Source: Candidatus Falkowbacteria bacterium HGW-Falkowbacteria-2 | Lineage (GTDB): Bacteria > Patescibacteriota > Patescibacteriia > Patescibacteriales > UBA12465 | Assembly: GCA_002841655.1 (NCBI GenBank) | Contig: PHAH01000002.1 | Coordinates: forward strand, 1-30,208 | Length of the DNA stretch: 30,208 nucleotides | Direction of reading: 5' to 3' | In this document: one piece after another, positions 24,630 through 30,208 of the stretch | Layout: each line of letters opens with the position of its first letter | Numbering within the stretch: the stretch's first letter is position 1 | Made by a program: the position numbers and the translations under genes | The notes under the pieces: model-generated | What the model saw: the letters and a program-made list of their open reading frames with translations, nothing else | Databases searched by the model: none | Told to the model about the DNA's origin: nothing

Positions 24630-26390
24630 TTAACTCTGGCTATTACGATTGAGTAAGAGTTCTACGGCTTCTTCCTTTGATCCGGCAGGGGTAACTTCGC
24701 CAGCATTGATGAAATAGATTTCGTCGGCATTTTCAATGGTGTTAAGGCGGTGGGCGATAATAACCTTGGTTGTATTCTGCGGAAGCTTATTCAATACTTC
24801 TTCAAGTAGACCTTCGGTTACGGTGTCGATATTAGCGGTGGCTTCATCAAGGATTAGTAAATCGGGCTCACGGAGAACGGCGCGGATAAAGGCGATTAAT
24901 TGCTTCTGTCCCAGACTGACCGCATCACCATTGGCGAGCAATGGTGTTTCTAGACCTTGTTCAAAACGACTGATAATTTTGTCGATACCGGTGCGCGCAA
25001 TTACTTCACTAAGTCTTTCCTTATCTGCCTCAATCAAATTGCTATTACCATACAATATATTCTCCCGCAGCGTGCCAGAGAAGAGAATCGGTTCTTGTAA
25101 AATGAAGCCAATCTTGTTTGTTCTTTCTTCGTGACTCAAGCTGCGAATATCGCGGCCATTGAAATAGATGTGACCAGAGGTAGGATCATATAGGCGGGCC
25201 ATAAGTGAGGCGGTGGTGGTTTTGCCACCGCCAGTTGGGCCGACGAGGGCATAGGTTTTTCCTTTTTCGAAGTTTAGATTAATCTTGTGTAATACTTTCT
25301 CACTCTCGCTATATTGAAATTCGACGTCTTTGAAGGTGAGGAGGCTGTTGGTTTCACCAGTTTTTAGCTCTGGCAATACCGGTAGATTGCTTTCGAGAGT
25401 TAAGATGTCATGAACGCGATCCCAGCTCGCTAAAGCTGCTTGGAGGCTGGCCCAGAGCGCCGCTAACTGACGGAGAGGTCCATAGAAGGTGTTGGCATAC
25501 ATCAGGAAGCTAATGAGCAAGCCGACCGTGAACATGCCTTCGCCAATTAGGATAATGCCATAGATAAGGATGATAAGTTGTCCGGCATTAGCGGCTAATC
25601 CATATATGGGGGCAAAGGTATTATTGGCGACCCCGGCGATGATGGAGGCAATATAGTTCTTCTTATTCACCTCTTGAAAGCGTTTTTTAAAGAAATCACG
25701 ACGGTTGAAGGCAATGATGACTTTGAAATTATTGAGACTCTCTTGGATTTCCGAGCTGAGCCCACCGAGCGTACGGGCGCTAATTAAATTAGTCTTTTTT
25801 ACCCAGGGCGACAAGAGTAAAGTGATAACGAGCAAGAAGATGGCGGGAGTGAGAGTGGCTCCACCGAGGCGGGAATTGATACTGAGCAGGAAAATCGCCG
25901 AACCGGTCATAAGGAAGAGGCTACCAACAAACTGCACTAAGGCTTGGGAGAAGAAGACATTTATTTTCTCAGTATCATTATTAATTCTCGAAATTAAGTC
26001 ACCAGCCTTGTTTTGATTAAAAAAAGCGACTGGCAATTCTTGCAGCTTATTAAATATCTTGCTGCGGAGGCGGAAGAGCACTCTTTGTCCAACCTCGCCC
26101 ATGATGCGGATTTGGGCATATTGCGTCGCCAGGCCAAGCAGATAGATTACGAGAATGATGCCGGCAAACAGCAGGACACCACCAAAATTACCGAGGGCAA
26201 TGTAGGTATCAATGGTATGTGCCACCAGCCTGGGGGCGGCGAGGCTAAGAGTCGAGTGGACAATGGTGGCAAGCAGGGCGATGATAATCACTTTCTTTTC
26301 CACCGAGACAAGTGGCCACATTTTCTTGGCTGATTGAAAATAGTGGCCTTTTTTGCTGTCGTCTTCGGTTAGGTCTAAATCATATTTCAT
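24630..26390 (-). CDS. ABC exporter half-transporter, catalytic-site NBD
   Basis: 586 residues: a six-helix transmembrane domain (about 30-310) fused to a nucleotide-binding domain (about 345-580). Walker A GPTGGGKT at 384-391, Q-loop Gln432, Walker B LLILDE with catalytic Glu516, and H-loop His547 (IAHRL) are intact. The signature, however, is VSLGQ (491-495) rather than LSGGQ. Its ATG overlaps the upstream partner's stop by four bases, as in coupled heterodimers. Paired with the neighbour it should form one active ATP site (its Walker A/B/His with the partner's LSGGQ) and one degenerate site. Probable drug, lipid or peptide exporter; substrate unknown. Confidence 0.93.
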   Translation of the reverse strand: MKYDLDLTEDDSKKGHYFQSAKKMWPLVSVEKKVIIIALLATIVHSTLSLAAPRLVAHTIDTYIALGNFGGVLLFAGIILVIYLLGLATQYAQIRIMGEVGQRVLFRLRSKIFNKLQELPVAFFNQNKAGDLISRINNDTEKINVFFSQALVQFVGSLFLMTGSAIFLLSINSRLGGATLTPAIFLLVITLLLSPWVKKTNLISARTLGGLSSEIQESLNNFKVIIAFNRRDFFKKRFQEVNKKNYIASIIAGVANNTFAPIYGLAANAGQLIILIYGIILIGEGMFTVGLLISFLMYANTFYGPLRQLAALWASLQAALASWDRVHDILTLESNLPVLPELKTGETNSLLTFKDVEFQYSESEKVLHKINLNFEKGKTYALVGPTGGGKTTTASLMARLYDPTSGHIYFNGRDIRSLSHEERTNKIGFILQEPILFSGTLRENILYGNSNLIEADKERLSEVIARTGIDKIISRFEQGLETPLLANGDAVSLGQKQLIAFIRAVLREPDLLILDEATANIDTVTEGLLEEVLNKLPQNTTKVIIAHRLNTIENADEIYFINAGEVTPAGSKEEAVELLLNRNSQS

Positions 26391-28111
26391 AAAGTTTCAG
26401 TGCTTTGCTGTGAGTTAAATATCTGAACATACTCTGGGGAAGTTGATAGGAGGTGTTGGTGTTTACCTGAGGCAATTACCTCGCCTTCCATTAAGACGAT
26501 GATTTGATCATAGCTTTCAACGGAGGCAATTTTTTGGGTGACTGATACTAAAGTAAGTTCCGGATAGTTTTTAGCGATGTTGTCTAAAATCTTCTTCTCC
26601 GTACTATTATCAACTCGCGCCGTGAAATCATCAAGCAAGAGTATTTTAGGATTAATGGCTAAGGCGCGCGCTAACATAATTCGTTGTTTTTGTCCGCCCG
26701 AAAGACTTTGTCCGCGCTCGGAGACGACGGTATGAAGACCTTTTGGGAGTCTGGCAATATAGTTTGATAGTTCTGCCGTCCTAATCGCTTTCTGCAAATC
26801 CTCTTCGTTCACCTCAGTATTGAAGGCGATGTTTTCTCTCAGACTGACGTTGAACATGATGCTGTCTTGGAAAACAAGACCTACCTGTTTATATAGCTCT
26901 TCTTTCTTGTACTCACTTAAATCATGGTTATCGTAGCGGATGTGGCCAACGGAGGGTGGTAGTAGTCCGACCAGGAGATTGAGTAATTGGGTTTTGCCGG
27001 CAGCGGTGGGGCCAATAATGGCGACCCGAGTACCGGCCTTGATATCGAGGCTGACTTTCTTTAAAGCTTTTTTTTCCCCGAACACCAAATCAACGCCCTC
27101 AATCTGAATGCTGCCGGTTAAAGGGGTGGTGATTGTGCCTTCCTCGGCTGGATCAGCGGCGGTGAGAACCTCAACGATGCGTTCATATGAAGCCTGAGCC
27201 TGCGCGATGATGTTGCTGACAAAACCAAGAATAAGCACCGGGAAGATAAGAATGGCTACATAGCTATTGAAGGACGCAAATTCGCCCAAGGTAAGAGAAC
27301 CTTGGATGATGAAGCGTCCACCCATGACGAGAATAATGAGGATGGCAAAATTCGCCAAAAAGGTGATAGTCGGAATTAAGGCAGCGAATAGCTTTAAAAT
27401 CCTGATACCAACATCCTTTGCGTCGGTGTTAGCCGCCGAAAACTTCGTGTGCTCAGTTTCATGAGAGTTGACGACCCGAATTAAAGCGGCGCCTAAAATA
27501 CTCTCGTTAATTACCTTATTCAACCAATCAATCGCTTCGCGAGCCTTAGTGAACAAAGTCTTTACCTTGCCGAAAATAATAGCGAAGGCGAGCCCGATGA
27601 GAGGAAGGATGGAGAGCACAGCTAGGCCGAGTCGCCAGTCAATAGCGATGAGTAGATAGCTGCCACCAAGGATCAGGAAAAGGGAAATTACAATCTGAGC
27701 CACGGCAAAAGCCACAAAGTTCTTTATCGCATCAATATCAGCCGTGAGATTGGTGAGCAGTTTAGCGGGAGTGATGGTTTGTACGGATGCGAAACTCTGG
27801 TTGGAAATCTTTTCGGATAATCGATTGCGCAAATCGCGGGCCACAATTTCAGACGCGTAGGTCTGAGCAATGTTTTGTAAAAAAGTCAGGAGAAAGATGC
27901 CCGCCGAAGCCCAGGCAAATTGAATGTAGATGGGGCGGAGATTTTCGCCACTAAAAAAACCATCGATGCCTTGGGCGAGTAATAGTGGTATCCATAGAGT
28001 TAGTCCGTTGGCAGCGATGGCTAGGATAATTAGCAGGAGGATTAAGGCGCGATACGGTTTTAGTAATGATAAAAGACCAGGTTGGGCTGATTTCTTTTTT
28101 TCTTTATCCAT
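26387..28111 (-). CDS. ABC exporter half-transporter, degenerate-site NBD
   Basis: 574 residues with the same layout as its downstream partner: six-helix transmembrane domain (about 20-305) and nucleotide-binding domain (about 335-565). Walker A GPTAAGKT at 367-374, Q-loop Gln415 and an intact LSGGQ at 470-474. The catalytic Glu is replaced by Asp495 (ILLLDDF) and the H-loop His by Gln526 (VSVTQKI). These changes are complementary to the partner's degenerate signature, the known design of heterodimeric exporters such as TM287/288 and BmrCD. It starts five bases after the LUD-domain gene's stop, so the three minus-strand genes form one operon. Confidence 0.93.
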   Translation of the reverse strand: MDKEKKKSAQPGLLSLLKPYRALILLLIILAIAANGLTLWIPLLLAQGIDGFFSGENLRPIYIQFAWASAGIFLLTFLQNIAQTYASEIVARDLRNRLSEKISNQSFASVQTITPAKLLTNLTADIDAIKNFVAFAVAQIVISLFLILGGSYLLIAIDWRLGLAVLSILPLIGLAFAIIFGKVKTLFTKAREAIDWLNKVINESILGAALIRVVNSHETEHTKFSAANTDAKDVGIRILKLFAALIPTITFLANFAILIILVMGGRFIIQGSLTLGEFASFNSYVAILIFPVLILGFVSNIIAQAQASYERIVEVLTAADPAEEGTITTPLTGSIQIEGVDLVFGEKKALKKVSLDIKAGTRVAIIGPTAAGKTQLLNLLVGLLPPSVGHIRYDNHDLSEYKKEELYKQVGLVFQDSIMFNVSLRENIAFNTEVNEEDLQKAIRTAELSNYIARLPKGLHTVVSERGQSLSGGQKQRIMLARALAINPKILLLDDFTARVDNSTEKKILDNIAKNYPELTLVSVTQKIASVESYDQIIVLMEGEVIASGKHQHLLSTSPEYVQIFNSQQSTETL

Positions 28112-28116
28112 ATAAT

Positions 28117-28734
28117 TTAGTAGCCAAGATTTTCTTTAACTAAAATCATGACAATCTTTCGTCCGGACGAAGAATTTTCTCCGTTAACGACAAGAATTTT
28201 ATTTAATTGAGTCCCGAACCCGTAGGCTTCCTGCATCCGGGCATCTTCAAGGGGAACGACGTGTTCGGTAAGGCGACGATAGGCATCGGCAAGAGTTGGC
28301 GTTATCTTTTTCGTGCTGATAACAAGAATTAGATGGTTGGAAGTGTAGGCAATGTGTGGAAGTTGGCTACCAGTGTTTGAGGCGACAAGATATTCACCAG
28401 TCTCGGCTAACGCATGAACGCTCCCTAAGTAATAATCGGAGAGCACGGAGTGCTGGCGCAGGGCCGCCTGCTTTGTTTCGTCCTTTTCCGCTAAGACTGC
28501 CTCATGCAGATTATTCCATTTATGATTACCCACTTTTAGGTAATCAATAAAACCGATCTGCCTGAGAGTGGTTGAGGAACCATTCATTATAGAGGAACCC
28601 TTAGGAATCAGGCTGATGATATTTTTTAAGGCCTTCTCAGCACTATCGACGATAATAACTTCGACGCCTCTGTCTTCGAGGGCAGCGACCGTTTTTTTAA
28701 TAACATCTTCGCTTGCTAGTTTATTATAGTCCAT
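28117..28734 (-). CDS. LUD-domain protein (LutC/YkgG-like)
   Basis: 205 residues, single LUD domain. Typical segments: VIIVDSAEKALKNIISLIPKGSSIMNGSSTTLRQIGF near the N-terminus, LAEKDETKQAALRQHSVLSDYYLGSVHALAETGEYLVASNTGSQLPHI in the middle (given here in outline only), and a C-terminal KILVVNGEN stretch. In other bacteria LutC works with LutA and LutB in L-lactate oxidation. Those partners are absent here, so this is a stand-alone LUD protein of uncertain role. It is the first gene of the operon with the ABC exporter and has a good promoter. Confidence 0.85.
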   Translation of the reverse strand: MDYNKLASEDVIKKTVAALEDRGVEVIIVDSAEKALKNIISLIPKGSSIMNGSSTTLRQIGFIDYLKVGNHKWNNLHEAVLAEKDETKQAALRQHSVLSDYYLGSVHALAETGEYLVASNTGSQLPHIAYTSNHLILVISTKKITPTLADAYRRLTEHVVPLEDARMQEAYGFGTQLNKILVVNGENSSSGRKIVMILVKENLGY

Positions 28735-28769
28735 ATTATTTTATATTTAAATATCAAAAGGCGCAGATA

Positions 28770-28798
28770 ATATTAGCATTTTTAAGCGTAAAAGTCAA
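28770..28798 (-). promoter_or_regulatory. Promoter of the LUD-ABC operon
   Basis: On the minus strand TTGACT (28798-28793), a 17-base spacer ending in TGC, then TAATAT (28775-28770). Start codon at 28734, leader about 28 bases. Confidence 0.7.
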
Positions 28799-28843
28799 TT
28801 TATATGCGTATCCACTTTACGTGCCATATGTTAATGAATAGGG

Positions 28844-28849
28844 TATAAT
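28844..28849 (+). promoter_or_regulatory. -10 box for the ART-like gene
   Basis: TATAAT at 28844-28849 overlaps the in-frame ATG at 28848, so that ATG cannot be on a transcript made from here. The next ATG, 28875, fits. No clear -35. Confidence 0.55.
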
Positions 28850-28874
28850 GATAGGAGAAAGTAATAATAAACCT

Positions 28875-29741
28875 ATGTTAAATTTAGAAAAATTGTTTCA
28901 CAAAAGTCAGGCTGAAAAGGAACCTGAGATAGAACAAGAAGGCGGTATTGAGTCCGAAAAAGAATTTGAGGAAGAAGTGGCTGGCTTCGTTTTGTGGCAC
29001 GGCAGTGGGTTTACGGGAATAACGCGTGATAATATTTCCATCGACAGGAACAACGAAGAAATGAAAAAGGTGATTAAGCATAAAGGAACAGCCTCTTCGA
29101 AGCCAGAGTACTATGGTTTTTATGCTACCGATTCTAAGGAGTATGCAAGGAAGTATGATGGAGAAAATTCTCAGCAGGTACAAGATATTGAAAAGGAGTT
29201 AGAGGCGGAGTGTGAGGAGAAGAAGATATTTGAAATCAAGAATCAAGCAGACGCCTTGTCCTATTACATGGTTACACGCAATCTTTCCTATCAAGAGGCA
29301 GTGAAGACATATGAAGAAGAAGTGGAAGAAGAAATTAATCCTTTTTTTAACAAAGAATATACCAACGACGAACTATTACAGATTTCTATTGGCAGTGATT
29401 ACAATCGCTTATTTAGAAATAGACTGGAGGAGCGGGGGATTGGTTCAACTTTATATAAACTAATTATCGATGAGCAGGCACGCCTTGGTAATATTAAGGA
29501 TGTCCTGGGAAGTGACAAGCTGATTGAAACTATAACAGCCGAAGACTATAAGACGGCCAGAGACTTAGGCTACGATCTTCTCTTTAGTGGTGGCATCATG
29601 AACGACAAGCGTCAATATGCGATTCTTAATAAAGATGTGGTAAGGAAAATTGAAAAATCTAGATTAGTTAAAAGCACCCGCCTTGATGAAGAAACTGGAA
29701 AAGAGATTATAGACTACACTTATCCTGAATTTGAAAACTAA
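28875..29741 (+). CDS. Putative ADP-ribosyltransferase-fold protein
   Basis: 288 residues from ATG 28875. After an acidic N-terminus, FVLWHGSGF (His42) looks like the NAD-binding HG opening of PARP/diphtheria-toxin-type ADP-ribosyltransferases. YYGFYATDSKEYARKY (79-94) resembles the second family motif (GxYfT...A..Y). Near the end, GYDLLFSGG...RQYAILNKDVVRKI resembles the third (GYDgv...EYvvfnp..I), but the expected catalytic Glu is Gln247. Between motifs 2 and 3 is a long charged helical insert (about 100-215). There is no signal peptide or membrane segment. It may be a toxin-like effector, a MuF-type domain, or an inactive derivative. The fold call is by eye and needs structure-level testing. 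A GH3 gene follows after 14 bases. Confidence 0.6.
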   Translation: MLNLEKLFHKSQAEKEPEIEQEGGIESEKEFEEEVAGFVLWHGSGFTGITRDNISIDRNNEEMKKVIKHKGTASSKPEYYGFYATDSKEYARKYDGENSQQVQDIEKELEAECEEKKIFEIKNQADALSYYMVTRNLSYQEAVKTYEEEVEEEINPFFNKEYTNDELLQISIGSDYNRLFRNRLEERGIGSTLYKLIIDEQARLGNIKDVLGSDKLIETITAEDYKTARDLGYDLLFSGGIMNDKRQYAILNKDVVRKIEKSRLVKSTRLDEETGKEIIDYTYPEFEN

Positions 29742-29755
29742 TAGTGAAAAACTAT

Positions 29756-30208
29756 ATGGCGAAGCAGACAAAATATTTTAATTTCATTTTACTGACAGTT
29801 GTCGTGGCACTACTGTCTCTTTGGTTGTATCGCCAAACAGCTAAGGAGGAGCTGATGTACTTTTGTGACGATAAGACCGTTATTTGCGACTTAAGTGACG
29901 CAAAATATCATGATGCTTCATTGCCCGTCGAAGAAAGACTTGATGATTTACTCAGCCGCATGACTTTGCAGGAGAAAATTGGTCAACTTTCTTTGGTAGA
30001 GAGAACGGCGTTAAGTAATAAGGATGATTTAGTGAGCTACAATATTGGCGCCATTTTAAGTGGCGGCGGTTCACATCCGGAAAATAACTCGCCAGCTGGT
30101 TGGCAGGCGATGGTGCTTGATTTTCAATCACATGCTGAAAAGACGCGTTTGAAGATTCCGATATTATACGGCATTGATTCAGTGCATGGTCACGCCAATG
30201 TTCCCGGA
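29756..30208 (+). CDS. Family 3 glycoside hydrolase, N-terminal part (cut by window end)
   Basis: The open frame runs from ATG 29756 (or an in-frame GTG at 29744) off the right edge; 151 residues are visible. A short N-terminal membrane/signal segment (YFNFILLTVVVALLSLWLY) indicates export or anchoring. It is followed by LPVEERLDDLLSRMTLQEKIGQL, NIGAILSGGGSHPENNSPAGW and KIPILYGIDSVHGHANVPG, which are characteristic of GH3 beta-glucosidase-type enzymes (BglX/ExoP-like). The catalytic Asp lies beyond the window. Probably hydrolyses beta-linked glucosides at the cell surface. It begins 14 bases after the ART-like gene and is likely co-transcribed. Confidence 0.9.
   Translation, partial: MAKQTKYFNFILLTVVVALLSLWLYRQTAKEELMYFCDDKTVICDLSDAKYHDASLPVEERLDDLLSRMTLQEKIGQLSLVERTALSNKDDLVSYNIGAILSGGGSHPENNSPAGWQAMVLDFQSHAEKTRLKIPILYGIDSVHGHANVPG

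Overview
The window looks like a chromosomal contig from a Candidate Phyla Radiation (Patescibacteria) bacterium, probably Parcubacteria-like. This is an inference from three things: giant secreted proteins built on the GNVGIGTTNP repeat, many small single-helix membrane proteins of no known family, and ordinary housekeeping genes (ligA, gatCA, purB) packed between strong intrinsic terminators. Promoters are mostly a TATAAT -10 box, often in the extended form TGnTATAAT, with weak or absent -35 boxes, short leaders and almost no Shine-Dalgarno sequences.

Region 1 (1-15510) is a cell-surface block. Two giant tail-fibre-like repeat proteins lie in tandem; the first is cut by the left window edge. 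They are followed by a membrane-anchored cupredoxin with a complete set of type 1 copper ligands, a type II membrane protein with a large outer domain, a 299-residue single-repeat relative of the giants, a secreted protein ending in a type IX-secretion-like C-terminal domain, and two small paralogous single-helix proteins. The joint theme is envelope and adhesion.

Region 2 (15599-20566) is housekeeping: NAD-dependent DNA ligase, then gatC-gatA, a thioredoxin-fold protein that has lost its CxxC, and tRNA-Ser(GGA). The ligA-gatC gap holds an unusual non-coding element: a tRNA-like fold on the minus strand, half of which is repeated in inverted orientation nearby.

Region 3 (20567-24617) has an orphan alpha-helical protein behind a long hairpin leader, adenylosuccinate lyase on the minus strand, a two-helix membrane protein divergent from it, and a SIMPL-domain plus SMR-type transporter pair.

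Region 4 (24630-30208) has a minus-strand operon (LUD-domain protein plus the two halves of a heterodimeric ABC exporter with one degenerate ATP site). Divergent from it are a putative ADP-ribosyltransferase-fold protein and the start of a family 3 glycoside hydrolase that runs off the right edge.

The best candidates for new biology are the ligA-gatC tRNA-like/inverted-repeat element, the tail-fibre-derived surface proteins, the type IX-like sorting domain in this setting, the hairpin leader at 20627-20699, and the ART-like protein with Gln at the expected catalytic Glu.
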